Shown here: positions 18,318-26,796 of the stretch, one piece after another
How the letters are laid out: each line of letters opens with the position of its first letter
Numbering within the stretch: the stretch's first letter is position 1
NCBI RefSeq assembly: GCF_036346105.1
Contig: NZ_CP107811.1
Coordinates: 2,424,501 to 2,488,500, forward strand
DNA: 64,000 nt
Origin: Streptomyces sp. NBC_00539
Lineage (GTDB): Bacteria > Actinomycetota > Actinomycetes > Streptomycetales > Streptomycetaceae
Direction of reading: 5' to 3'
Notes under the pieces: generated by a model
What the model saw: the letters and a program-made list of their open reading frames with translations, nothing else
Told to the model about the DNA's origin: nothing
Database searches by the model: none
Position numbers and translations under genes: made by a program

Positions 18318-19301
18318 ATGCGTGAGCTGGTGGGTACGGCGCTGCAGTGGGTGGCCGAGGGCCGGAACGGGTACCTGGCGCGGCCCGTCACCGAGCAGGG
18401 GTTCGGGCCGCGGGACCCGGCCGGGGCGGTGCTCGTGGACGCCCGGGGGGAATGCGTCGGGGCCCTGTACCGCGGGATGTTCGACGCCGAACTCGTCGCG
18501 GAGGCGGGTGCGATGGGGGCCGGGGACACCGCGCGGGTGTGTGAGGTCTCCGTCGGCGGCGCGGAGGCGGTGGGGGCGAAGCTGACCTGTGGCGGCCGGG
18601 CGGAGGTCCTGCTCCAGCCGCTGGCGCAGATCCCGGCCGAGTGGTGGGAGCTGCTGGAGGCCGGGCACGGGGCGGCTCTGGTCACCCGGCTGAACGAGGC
18701 CGCGGACCGGGCGGTGAGCGAGGTCGTGCGGGCCGTCGACGCCCCGGCCGACGACGCCGCGCGGCGGGCCGGCGAGCTGCTGCGCACGCGGCGGCCGGGG
18801 CGGGACGCCCTGTACGGGGGCTCGGGGCTGGTGCTGGTGGAGGCGTACCCGTCCGCGCCGCAGGTGGTGATCGGCGGGGCCGGTGAGCTCGCGGAGATCA
18901 TCGCGCGGCAGGCCGGGCTGCTGGAGTGGGGCGCGGTGGCGGTGGAGTCGGCCGCCGAGGCGGAGAAGGTGCTGAGCGCCCACCGGGACGCCGCCTGCCT
19001 GGTGCTGCTCAGCCACGAGCCGGAGTTCGACGTGCCGGCCCTGCGCACGGCGCTCGCGCTGGGCGTCCCGTACGTGGGCGCGCTCGGCTCCCGCCGCACC
19101 ACCGCCCGGCGCCGTGAGGGGCTGCTGGCGGCCGGGGTGACGGAGGCCGAACTGGCCCGGGTGCACGGCCCGATCGGCCTCGACCTCGGCGCGCGGACGC
19201 CGCAGGAGACGGCCCTGGCCATCTGTGCGGAGATCCTCGGGGTGCTCGGCGGCCGGGACGGCGGCGGGCTGCGGGACTCGGACAGGCCGGTGAGCGGGTA
19301 G
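18318..19301 (+). CDS. XdhC/CoxI family protein
   Basis: This roughly 327-aa XdhC/CoxI-type protein belongs to the family that helps insert sulfurated molybdenum cofactor into xanthine dehydrogenase-like enzymes. The second XdhC motif survives (TCGGRAEVLLQPL). A C-terminal Rossmann domain is complete, with GGAGELAEIIARQAG and YVGALGSRRTTARR...PIGLDLGARTP. The first motif, normally SGGCVE, is degenerate here (GALYRGMFDAEL) and lacks its cysteine. No molybdenum hydroxylase gene lies nearby. I prefer ATG 18318 (MRELVGTALQW, purine-rich RBS) over the TTG at 18240. Confidence 0.8.
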   Translation: MRELVGTALQWVAEGRNGYLARPVTEQGFGPRDPAGAVLVDARGECVGALYRGMFDAELVAEAGAMGAGDTARVCEVSVGGAEAVGAKLTCGGRAEVLLQPLAQIPAEWWELLEAGHGAALVTRLNEAADRAVSEVVRAVDAPADDAARRAGELLRTRRPGRDALYGGSGLVLVEAYPSAPQVVIGGAGELAEIIARQAGLLEWGAVAVESAAEAEKVLSAHRDAACLVLLSHEPEFDVPALRTALALGVPYVGALGSRRTTARRREGLLAAGVTEAELARVHGPIGLDLGARTPQETALAICAEILGVLGGRDGGGLRDSDRPVSG

Positions 19302-19369
19302 CGCAGGGGCGCGGCCGCCGCGAGGGGCCTGCGGCCCTGTCCCCGTGTTGGGCGAACACATCGGGTGAT

Positions 19370-19399
19370 TACGTACTGAATGCGGGAAAATAGTACGTA
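19370..19399. promoter_or_regulatory. Inverted repeat overlapping the start of the small membrane protein gene
   Basis: TACGTACT (19370-19377) and AGTACGTA (19392-19399) form a perfect 8-bp inverted repeat, 22 bp between arm starts (two helical turns). The right arm ends on the A of the ATG. It is a strong candidate operator or an RNA hairpin hiding the start. Confidence 0.5.
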
Positions 19400-19839
19400 T
19401 GAACACGATCGCACTGGAAGACGCGCAAAATTCCGTTTGGTTCGTCTTCGTCGGGCTGATCATCGTCGCGTTCCTCCTCGCCGCCTTCAAGCTGGGCCAG
19501 CGGGTGCGCGCCAAGGAGCCGCCGCCGCCCACTCCCGAGAGCCACCCGCACCTGCCCGAGGGCGGTGCGGTGTACGAAGTGCGCGAGGAGAGGGACCCCG
19601 TGGAGTTCCCCGAGGGAGGTCTGCGCCCGCACGAGATGCAGGGCTTCGGCAACTTCGGGTCCACCACCTCGACCCACCCCGACGACGTCCGCGCGGCCCG
19701 CGAGTCCGGGTACCAGCACTCCCACCCGCACGCCGGCCAGCGGCCCTCCTCCGAGGTGACCGAGCCTCCGCCGCCCGCCCCACCGACCCCGCCGGAGCCG
19801 CCGGTGGCCCCGCCCCACGGGGGGGCGGGCCACTCCTAG
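19399..19839 (+). CDS. Small membrane protein, DUF6479-like
   Basis: This 146-aa protein has one N-terminal membrane helix (about 13-30, VWFVFVGLIIVAFLLAAF) with the N-terminus outside or periplasm-like. A basic RVRAKE stop-transfer and a Pro/Glu/His-rich soluble tail containing RPHEMQGFGNFG follow. The arrangement resembles the streptomycete DUF6479 family, recalled rather than searched. The function is unknown. It lacks a good Shine-Dalgarno and its ATG overlaps an inverted repeat. Confidence 0.7.
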   Translation: MNTIALEDAQNSVWFVFVGLIIVAFLLAAFKLGQRVRAKEPPPPTPESHPHLPEGGAVYEVREERDPVEFPEGGLRPHEMQGFGNFGSTTSTHPDDVRAARESGYQHSHPHAGQRPSSEVTEPPPPAPPTPPEPPVAPPHGGAGHS

Positions 19840-19862
19840 CGGGGCCTCCTCGCGGGCCGCTC

Positions 19863-19938
19863 CCGACCTGCCCCCTGACAGGTCGGAGCGCAGCCGACCC
19901 CTGACAGGTCGGTGCGCAGCCGACCCCTCACAGGTCGG
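19863..19938. repeat. Three tandem hairpin repeats at the 3' end of the ligase gene
   Basis: CCGACC...GGTCGG hairpins occur three times, at 19863-19886, 19894-19912 and 19920-19938, with the GGTCGG arms exactly 26 bp apart. The last copy includes the final codons and stop of the ligase gene, so the other two look like duplications of its 3' end. They fill the gap between convergent genes and may act as a terminator. Confidence 0.7.
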
Positions 19939-20833
19939 TGCGCAGCCGGAGCACCTCGGGCGGCGGGTGCCGCAGCGAGGTGTGCCGGACCTCCGCCGAC
20001 AGGGGCGGGTCGAGCGGCCGGTACGCCACTTCCCCGAGCCCGACCGCCGTGACGGTCGGGCTCGGCGCCGTCCAGGCCGGGGCGTCGTCCGTACGGGCGG
20101 CCAGGGTCTGGGCCAGTTCCCTGCGCAGCGGCGCCGAGAGCGGGCTCGACACCAGCGGGGCCTCGTCGTCGCCCGGCACCACCAGCACCAGCGCCGACGG
20201 CCGGCGCGGCGTACCGGTGTAGCCGATCACCGCCGCGTCCCGGACGTCGGTGTGGCGCAGCTTCTGCCAGGCGCGCCTGCCCGCCGGGTAGGCCTGGTCC
20301 AGCCGTTTGACGACCAGGCCCTCGATACCGCTGGCGGGCAGCGTCTCGAACCAGGTCGCGGCGAGCTCCGGGTCGGTCGTCATCGGCACCGGCTGGAGCG
20401 GCGGCCCGAGCGGGAGCAGCAGGTCCACCAGCAGCGCCCGGCGCCGTTCGTACGGGCGGCCGCGTACGTCGACCCCGGCCAGCTCCAGCACGTCGAACGC
20501 GGCGTACGAGGCCGGCAGGCTCTGCGCGAGCAGCGGCGCGCGGGCCGCCGTGGCCGCCGCGCGCCGCTGGACGAGGGCGAAGTCGGTACGGCCCTCGTGC
20601 CAGACCACGACCTCCCCGTCGAGGACGGTCCCGGCGGGCAGCCGCTGGGCGGCCAGTGCCAGGTCGGGGAACGCGCTCGTCACGATCCGGCCGGAGCGGG
20701 CCTGGAGGACCACGGCGTCCGTGGTGCGCAGGATGACCAGGCGGTGGCCGTCGAACTTCGGCTCGTACGCCAGTCCCGCCGCCAGCGGAAGGGTCCGTAC
20801 GGCGGCGGCGAGCGCGACCCGTACCCGGCTCAC
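19928..20833 (-). CDS. ATP-dependent DNA ligase (LigD ligase domain type)
   Basis: This roughly 301-aa polypeptide is a stand-alone ATP-dependent ligase. The adenylation motif I is KFDGHR in LAYEPKFDGHRLVI, followed by motif III-like YAAFDVLEL, motif IV EGLVVKRL and motif V AWQKLR. A short OB-fold follows. It starts at GTG 20833, overlapping the polymerase-domain gene by 4 nt, so the two are translated together. It probably seals breaks in non-homologous end joining with Ku. Confidence 0.88.
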   Translation of the reverse strand: MSRVRVALAAAVRTLPLAAGLAYEPKFDGHRLVILRTTDAVVLQARSGRIVTSAFPDLALAAQRLPAGTVLDGEVVVWHEGRTDFALVQRRAAATAARAPLLAQSLPASYAAFDVLELAGVDVRGRPYERRRALLVDLLLPLGPPLQPVPMTTDPELAATWFETLPASGIEGLVVKRLDQAYPAGRRAWQKLRHTDVRDAAVIGYTGTPRRPSALVLVVPGDDEAPLVSSPLSAPLRRELAQTLAARTDDAPAWTAPSPTVTAVGLGEVAYRPLDPPLSAEVRHTSLRHPPPEVLRLRTDL

Positions 20834-21714
20834 GGCAGCGCCCCGGCCTGCGCGGGGTCGGTGAGCGGGGCGAAGAGGTCGCCGTAGCGGGCGAGCCGGG
20901 GCGCGATGTCGTCGGCGAGGAACACCAGCTGGGAGGGGTCGGAGCAGGCCTCCACCTCCGCCCAGGTCAGGGGCGCGGAGACGGTCGGACGGGCGCGGGC
21001 GCGCAGCGTGTAGGGCGCGGCGGTGGTCTTGGCGGCGGCGTTCTGGCTGTGGTCGACGAAGACCTTGCCGGGCCGCAGCGCCTTGGCCATGCGGTGCACC
21101 ACGAGTTCCGGGAGTTCCCGTTCGGCTTCCTGGGCGAGCTTCTTGGCGTACGCGGACACCTTGGCGGAGGGCGTCGGCTCCAGGGGCGCGGACAGGTGGA
21201 GGCCTTTGGCGCCGGAGGTCTTGGGGTAGGCGTGCAGGCCGTCGGCGGCGAGCCGGTCGCGCAGCCAGAGGGCGGCGGCGCAGCACTCCACGACGGTGGC
21301 GGGCGCTCCGGGGTCGAGGTCGAGGATCAGCCGGTCGGCGAGGGCGGGGCTTCCCGCGGTCCACTGGTGGACGTGGAACTCGACGACGAGGTTGGCGGCC
21401 CACATGAGGGAGGGCATGTCGGCGATGAGCACCTGTTCGGCGGAGGGGTCCTCCGACCGCGGGACGGGGCTGGTCTTCACCCAGTCGGGGGTACCGGGTG
21501 GCGGGTTCTTGGTGAAGAAGAGCTGCCCGTCGGGGCCGTCGGGATAGCGCAGGAACGACACCGGCCGGTTGTGGACGTGGGCCAGCAAGGGCTGCGCGAC
21601 GGTGGCGTAGTAGTGCAGCACCTCGCCCTTGGTGAAGCCGGTCTCCGGATAGAGGACCTTGTGCAGGTTGCTGAGAGCGATGCGCCGCCCCTCCACCACG
21701 GTGATCGGCGTCAT
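20830..21714 (-). CDS. ligD: NHEJ DNA polymerase/primase (LigD polymerase domain)
   Basis: This roughly 294-aa archaeo-eukaryotic-primase-like polymerase fills gaps and adds ribonucleotides during end joining. Typical LigD-Pol features are LSNLHKVLYPETGFTKGEVL, the RYPDGP-like loop, LILDLDPG (catalytic aspartates) and TSGAKGLHL. It carries no ligase or phosphoesterase domain. It starts at ATG 21714, only 31 bp from the divergent ku start. Confidence 0.9.
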   Translation of the reverse strand: MTPITVVEGRRIALSNLHKVLYPETGFTKGEVLHYYATVAQPLLAHVHNRPVSFLRYPDGPDGQLFFTKNPPPGTPDWVKTSPVPRSEDPSAEQVLIADMPSLMWAANLVVEFHVHQWTAGSPALADRLILDLDPGAPATVVECCAAALWLRDRLAADGLHAYPKTSGAKGLHLSAPLEPTPSAKVSAYAKKLAQEAERELPELVVHRMAKALRPGKVFVDHSQNAAAKTTAAPYTLRARARPTVSAPLTWAEVEACSDPSQLVFLADDIAPRLARYGDLFAPLTDPAQAGALP

Positions 21715-21745
21715 ACGATGAGATTGCCATGAAACGGGAGGAACT

Positions 21746-22810
21746 GTGCGATCCATCTGGAATGGGGCGATTTCCTTCGGCTTGGTCAGCATCCCGATCA
21801 AGCTCGTGAACGCCACCGAGAGCCACTCGATCTCGTTCCGCCAGATCCACGTGACCGACGGCGGCCGCGTGCGGTACCGCAAGGTGTGCGAGCTGGACGG
21901 CGAGGAGGTGTCGCAGGCCGAGATCGGCAAGGGGTACGAGGAGGCGGACGGCTCGATCATCCCGATCACGGACGAGGACCTGGGGCAGCTGCCGATCGCC
22001 ACGGCGAAGACGATCGAGATCGTGTCGTTCGTACCGGCCGACGAGATCGATCCGCTCCAGATGGACGCGGCGTACTACCTCGCGGCGAACGGGGCGACGG
22101 CCGCCAAGCCGTACACGCTGCTGCGGGAGGCGCTCAAGCGGAGCCGGAAGGTGGCGATCGCCAAGTTCGCACTGCGGGGGCGGGAGCGGCTGGGAATGCT
22201 GCGGGTCGTCGACGACGTCATCGCGATGCACGGACTGCTGTGGCCGGACGAGATCCGCCGGCCGGAGGGGGTGGCGCCGGAGACGTCGGTGACGGTCCGG
22301 GACGCCGAACTGGACCTGGCGGACGCGCTGATGGCGACGCTGGGGGAGGTGGACATCTCCTCGCTGCACGACGACTACCGGGAGGCCCTGGAGGAGATGA
22401 TCGCGGCGAAGGCGGGCGGCGCGTACGAGCCGGCGGAGGCCGCGACGGAACCGGCCGCGGGCCAGGTAATCGACCTGATGGCGGCGCTGGAGCGGAGCGT
22501 GCAGGCGGCGAAGGCCTCGCGGGGAGAGGCGGGCGCGGCCGCTCCCGCGGAGGCGGAGGCGGACGTGACGCCGATCCGGCGGAAGTCGACGGCCGCGCCC
22601 AAGGCGGTGGGCGGGAAGAAGTCCACGTCGGCGTCGGGGTCGGCGGCGGCGAAGAAGACGGCATCGGGACGGAAGTCGACCTCGGCGGCGGCGAAGAAGA
22701 CGGGCTCCGCGTCGGCCAAGTCGGGCGGGACCAAGTCCACTTCGGCGGCCACGAAGAAGACTGCCTCCGCCAAGAAGGCCACGCCACCCCGCAAACGCCG
22801 CTCGGCCTGA
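21746..22810 (+). CDS. ku: Ku protein (non-homologous end joining)
   Basis: This 354-aa bacterial Ku homodimer subunit binds DNA ends and recruits LigD. The core (about 1-255) begins MRSIWNGAISFGLVSIPIKL, typical of the family. The C-terminal tail (about 265-354) is repetitive and rich in Lys, Ala, Ser and Thr (KKTAS/KSTSA-like), a DNA-contacting extension seen in actinobacterial Ku. The start is GTG behind GGGAGG. It diverges from the polymerase and ligase genes. Confidence 0.94.
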   Translation: MRSIWNGAISFGLVSIPIKLVNATESHSISFRQIHVTDGGRVRYRKVCELDGEEVSQAEIGKGYEEADGSIIPITDEDLGQLPIATAKTIEIVSFVPADEIDPLQMDAAYYLAANGATAAKPYTLLREALKRSRKVAIAKFALRGRERLGMLRVVDDVIAMHGLLWPDEIRRPEGVAPETSVTVRDAELDLADALMATLGEVDISSLHDDYREALEEMIAAKAGGAYEPAEAATEPAAGQVIDLMAALERSVQAAKASRGEAGAAAPAEAEADVTPIRRKSTAAPKAVGGKKSTSASGSAAAKKTASGRKSTSAAAKKTGSASAKSGGTKSTSAATKKTASAKKATPPRKRRSA

Positions 22811-22843
22811 CGGCCGGGGCGGCCGGGGCGGGCGCCCGACGGC

Positions 22844-23641
22844 CTACGGGAGCCAGGTACGGGTGTCGCGGGCCAGGGAGAAGAGGGCGTCGGTGTCCGG
22901 GGGTTTCAGGATGGGGGTGGCGGTCGTGAAGTAAGGCGTCGCCGAGGCGGGTTGCAGGACGCGGACGTCGCGCAGCGTCGGGGCCACCTCGACGGTGGAG
23001 GCCCCGACCACGGCCACGACCGGCGTGACCGGCGACCGCAGGGCGTGCGCGGCGAGGGCGGCCGCCCGGCGGACTCGGCGCACCTCGGGGAGCGGGTCGG
23101 CCCGGCCCACCGTGAGCAGCAGGTCGCCCGCCCTGACCCGCTGGCGCCGGCCCGGCACCGTCACGACGCAGAACACCCCGGCCGGGCCGATCAGCACGTG
23201 GTCGATCAGGCCGCCGCCCGGCAGCGGCACGGCGTGCAGGACCCGCCAGTCCATCGCTTCGAGGACGTCCAGCTCCGCCCCCATCAGCTCCCGCGCCCCG
23301 ATCTCGCGGCGCAGCCGGTGACGGGCCCTGGTGCCCGGCGAGCCGTACGCCAGCTCCCCCAGCAGTGGCTCGCCGGGGCGGTTCGGGGCCAGGTCCCGGT
23401 CGGGGGGAAGGGCCAGCCGGAGCCGTTCCACGGGCGTGGGTACCGGCGGGGGCCCGACGGCCACCTCGCCGCTCAGGTAGGGGCGCAGGGCGGCCAGCAC
23501 CGCCTCCCGCCGGTCCGCCTCCAGCAGGCTGACCCGGTTGGTCCGCCGGTCGTACCAGGCCACCGCCCGGCCGTCCGGCAGGTTGACGAACAGCCGCCCC
23601 CGTCCGGCCCGGCCGCTCGGCAGCACCGTGAGTCCGTGCAT
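22844..23641 (-). CDS. NERD (nuclease-related) domain protein
   Basis: This roughly 265-aa protein has a central NERD-like segment (about 105-200: RRHRLRREIGARELMGAELD..., GGGLIDHVLIGPAGVFCVVTV). This is the part of the fold where nucleases carry E...D-x-V-ViG...E/Q-x-K. The last residues read VTVPGRRQ rather than an E-x-K, so catalysis is doubtful. No membrane helix is seen. I chose ATG 23641 rather than GTG 23650. It is convergent with ku. Its role is unknown. Confidence 0.7.
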   Translation of the reverse strand: MHGLTVLPSGRAGRGRLFVNLPDGRAVAWYDRRTNRVSLLEADRREAVLAALRPYLSGEVAVGPPPVPTPVERLRLALPPDRDLAPNRPGEPLLGELAYGSPGTRARHRLRREIGARELMGAELDVLEAMDWRVLHAVPLPGGGLIDHVLIGPAGVFCVVTVPGRRQRVRAGDLLLTVGRADPLPEVRRVRRAAALAAHALRSPVTPVVAVVGASTVEVAPTLRDVRVLQPASATPYFTTATPILKPPDTDALFSLARDTRTWLP

Positions 23642-23742
23642 CTCCCCCACCCCCCGGCGTCCATGGGAGCAGGCGTTGTGCCGCCCGGCAATCCCCCGTA
23701 CGCGGCGCGGTGCGTGAACGCCGGCGTCGTGTGGCGCCGGTG

Positions 23743-23782
23743 TGTAACGACTCCGACGGGGCGCCGTCGGCTGACCGTTACA
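23743..23782. promoter_or_regulatory. Nested 40-bp palindrome upstream of a secreted protein gene
   Basis: Outer arms TGTAACG (23743-23749) and CGTTACA (23776-23782) enclose inner arms CCGACGG (23753-23759) and CCGTCGG (23764-23770). It lies between the divergent NERD gene and the secreted-protein gene, and could be an operator or a transcribed hairpin. Confidence 0.45.
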
Positions 23783-23856
23783 AAGTCATGGCCCTACTGC
23801 AACGGCGCGACCCTACGTTGGGACGCCCGGGCCGACCGACCCGCAGAAGGAGTTCC

Positions 23857-24438
23857 GTGACCAGCGTCAGCCGCCGCACCCTCGTCCGCGCCACCGCCGT
23901 GACCGCATGCGCCGGCGCCCTGCTGGCCCTGCCCACCGCCGCCGCGCTCGCCGAAGGACTGCCGGCCGCCTCGGTCGGGGCGCGGACCCTGGTCGGCAGC
24001 CTCGCCCTGGCCGACGGGCGGTCCACCGCCCGGGTGTACCGGCTCGCCGGGAACACGTACGAGGCCGACGTGCTGCGCGACGGCTCCCGCGTGGCGTCGC
24101 TGACCAGCCACCCCGGCGCCCCCGCCGTCGGCGAGGCGCAGGGGCTGCACCTCGCGCTGCGGGCCGACGGCCGGCTCTCGTCCTGGGTCGGCGCCCTCGC
24201 CCCCGGGCCGCAGGGGCACGCGTTGGCCGGCGACGGGCACAAGACCGCGACCCGCAGCCGGCCCCTCCCGGCGGCCGCCGCTCCCCGGGGCGCGGCCGTC
24301 GAGGCTCTGCGCTCGTACGCCGTGCCCGACGGGCCGGGCAACGGCGCGCTGCTGCTCGCCGCGGGCGGCGGCATCGCGGCCGTCGGCGCCGCCGGGCTGG
24401 GGTTCGCGATGCTGCGCCGGGGGCGCAGCGACGCCTGA
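23857..24438 (+). CDS. Exported protein with C-terminal membrane anchor, unknown function
   Basis: This roughly 193-aa protein starts at GTG 23857 behind AGAAGGAG. A twin-arginine-like signal (SRRTLVR, then a hydrophobic stretch ending TAAALA near residue 30) precedes an extracellular domain of about 120 residues. A C-terminal helix (about 163-187) ends with RRGRSDA, so it is probably held in the membrane facing out. No sortase motif is visible. I do not recognise the family. Confidence 0.72.
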   Translation: MTSVSRRTLVRATAVTACAGALLALPTAAALAEGLPAASVGARTLVGSLALADGRSTARVYRLAGNTYEADVLRDGSRVASLTSHPGAPAVGEAQGLHLALRADGRLSSWVGALAPGPQGHALAGDGHKTATRSRPLPAAAAPRGAAVEALRSYAVPDGPGNGALLLAAGGGIAAVGAAGLGFAMLRRGRSDA

Positions 24439-24590
24439 CCCGCGCGCCCGGCGACCGCCGCGCCACCGGGGCGCCGCTCCCCCGTCGCCCGGGCATCGCC
24501 CATGTGTGCGGGCGAAACGGGACCGGGTCGGCCTAAGGTTGGCTGGAACCGACCGTCATCCCCGGCACCGAGAAGAGGAGGCCCGCCGCT

Positions 24591-25280
24591 GTGCGCACCC
24601 TCCCCTTCCGCGCGGGCGCCGGGCTGCTCCTGGCCGGCTGCGTGCTGCTGCTGGCGTCGGCGTGCGGCGACCCGGGCGGGCTGGCCGCCGCCGGATCGGC
24701 CCCGACGGCGCGTGGACCCGTACAGCTGTGGCCGTGGCGCAAGGGCGCCGAAGTGCCGCCCGCCCCGCCGGGGGGCGTGCCGCCGGTGTACGTACAGGGG
24801 CTGCCGCTCGTGCACGACCAGAACGTGCACGAGGTGGACGCGGTGGCCCTGGTGCAGGCGGAGCTGCGGGCCCACCGGGGCGCCGTCACCGGCGCCGACG
24901 GGATGCCGAAGGAGACCGCCGACGCGATCCGGTCCTGCGGGACGGAGGCCTCGGAGAAGTGCCCCGTGCTCACCCCGTACTACCGGGACCTCACGGGGAA
25001 CGGCAAGGACGAGGTCATCGTCGGGATCGAACTGCCGGGCAGCATGATGTCGGTGCGCGCCTACACGGCCGACCCCGACGGGCGGCTCAACCGGATCATG
25101 GCGACCACCGAGACCGTCATCCGCGTCGAGCTGGCCGGCCAGAACGTGGTCCTGCACGTGCCGAGCGGGCATCCCGGGTACGAGCTGATCACCACGTGGT
25201 CGTGGGACGAGAAGCAGCGGAGCATGATGGCGACGCGCGAGCAGATCGTCCGGGTGCCGGCGCGCCCGCGGACGTCATGA
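24591..25280 (+). CDS. Putative lipoprotein with Ca-binding-like repeat, paired with a histidine kinase
   Basis: This 229-aa protein starts at GTG behind GAGGAGG. The signal peptide ends in a lipobox-like LLASAC (Cys near residue 24), suggesting lipid anchoring. A DLTGNGKDEV segment resembles the Ca-binding loops of FG-GAP/EF-hand-like proteins. Its stop overlaps the kinase start (ATGA), so it may act as a sensory accessory, as CseA does for CseC; that link is inference. Confidence 0.75.
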   Translation: MRTLPFRAGAGLLLAGCVLLLASACGDPGGLAAAGSAPTARGPVQLWPWRKGAEVPPAPPGGVPPVYVQGLPLVHDQNVHEVDAVALVQAELRAHRGAVTGADGMPKETADAIRSCGTEASEKCPVLTPYYRDLTGNGKDEVIVGIELPGSMMSVRAYTADPDGRLNRIMATTETVIRVELAGQNVVLHVPSGHPGYELITTWSWDEKQRSMMATREQIVRVPARPRTS

Positions 25281-26533
25281 GGGCCCGGCTGCCCGCGTGG
25301 ACCGCCACGCTCACCTGGAAGTCGGCGTGTTTCATCGTCGTCATGTGCTGTGCGCTGGCGGCGGCGCTCGGCGCGCTCGTGCACGTGGAGGTCACCCGGC
25401 AGACGGTCGACAACGCGCGTGACCGGGCCCTGGAGAAGCTGAGCGACGCCACGCGGGCGTACGAGGCGGGCGAGGCTCTGCCGCCGCGCTCCTCCCTCGA
25501 TCCGGCAGGCCTGCCGGCGTCCCTGCGCAAGCTGGCCGTGGGGGGACGGCGGGGCACCGTCGTGGCCGAGTTCCGGGGACGGCAGGTGATGTGGGCGGCG
25601 GCCCCCGCGGACGGCCGGGCCCTGGCCACGGCCGTGGACTACAGCCAGGCGGCGCGCACGATCAGCGGGCTGGACCACGCGATCATCGGCTCCTCGATGG
25701 TGGCGATCGGCGGCACGCTCCTGCTGGGCGCGTTCGCGGTGACGCGGGTGACCCGGCGGCTCCAGCAGACGGCGGCGGTCGCGCGTCGGATCTCGCAGGG
25801 CGACCTGGACGCGCGGGTGGACGACCCGCGGACGGGGAACCCCTCGCGTCACCAGGACGAGGTGGCGACGGTGGCGGCCGCGCTCGACACGATGGCGGCG
25901 ACCCTCCAGGGGAAGCTGGAGCGCGAGCAGCGGTTCACCGCGGACGTCGCGCACGAGCTGCGGACTCCGCTGACCGGGCTGCAGGCGGCGTCGGAACTCC
26001 TGCCGGAGGGGCGGGCGACGGAGCTGGTGCGCGAGCGGGTGCGGACGATGCGCGGGCTGACGGAGGACCTGCTGGAGATCTCGCGGCTGGATTCGGGGCG
26101 CGAGGTGGTGGAGACGGACCTGCACCAGCTGGCGCGGCTCGCGCGGCGGGTGGTGCGGGCGTCGGGCACGCCGACGGAGGTGGTCGTGGTGCGGGACGCG
26201 ATGGTGGAGACGGACCGGCGGCGGCTGGAACGGGTGCTGGGGAACCTGGTGGCGAACGCCCATGGGCACGGGCGGGAGCCGGTCGTCCTGACGGTGGACG
26301 GGCCGGTGGTGACGGTGCGGGACCACGGGGACGGGTTTCCGGAGTACCTGGTGACGCAGGGGCCGCAGCGGTTCCGCAGTGGGGACGGGAACGCGGGAGC
26401 GGGGGCCGGCTCCGGGAAGGGGCACGGGCTGGGGTTGACCATCGCCGTCGGGCAGGCCGCGGTGATCGGTGCGCGGCTGGAGTTCCGGCAGGCCGAGGGG
26501 GGCGGCGCGGAGGCGGTGGTGACGCTGCCGTAG
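25277..26533 (+). CDS. Sensor histidine kinase without adjacent response regulator
   Basis: This 418-aa inner-membrane kinase has two membrane helices (about 12-37 and 136-157) flanking an extracellular loop, then HAMP, DHp and HATPase domains. Motifs are H-box TADVAHELRTPLTGL, N-box LGNLVANAHGHG, G1 DHGDGF and G2 GKGHGLGL. It is translationally coupled to the upstream lipoprotein gene. No response-regulator gene is adjacent, so it is an orphan or pairs with a distant regulator. Confidence 0.88.
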   Translation: MRARLPAWTATLTWKSACFIVVMCCALAAALGALVHVEVTRQTVDNARDRALEKLSDATRAYEAGEALPPRSSLDPAGLPASLRKLAVGGRRGTVVAEFRGRQVMWAAAPADGRALATAVDYSQAARTISGLDHAIIGSSMVAIGGTLLLGAFAVTRVTRRLQQTAAVARRISQGDLDARVDDPRTGNPSRHQDEVATVAAALDTMAATLQGKLEREQRFTADVAHELRTPLTGLQAASELLPEGRATELVRERVRTMRGLTEDLLEISRLDSGREVVETDLHQLARLARRVVRASGTPTEVVVVRDAMVETDRRRLERVLGNLVANAHGHGREPVVLTVDGPVVTVRDHGDGFPEYLVTQGPQRFRSGDGNAGAGAGSGKGHGLGLTIAVGQAAVIGARLEFRQAEGGGAEAVVTLP

Positions 26534-26688
26534 CCCTGGCCGGGCGGTTCGCGGGCGCGCGGCGGGGCAGCCCTGGCCGGGCGCGTGGGGGTGGCGGCGT
26601 TGCGCGGAGCGTCTCCCGGGCCGCGCCGGGCGCCGCGAACTTCCCCGGCTGCCGCCGGGGTTGGGGCGGGTGCGCCCGGGCCGGGCGC

Positions 26689-26726
26689 GGTGGGCCGATG
26701 GCCGGCCGGTGGGCCGATGGCCGGCC
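26689..26726. repeat. 19-bp perfect tandem duplication
   Basis: A 19-bp unit beginning GGTGGGCCGATGG occurs twice in direct succession (26689-26707 and 26708-26726), within the 263-bp convergent gap between the histidine kinase and the small conserved gene. No coding role is visible. Confidence 0.7.
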
Positions 26727-26796
26727 CTGCCCCCCGTCACCGCCTGGGTGCTCCCGGCACCGCGACCGCGAGGGCGAAGCCCGCCGGTGGGTTCCG

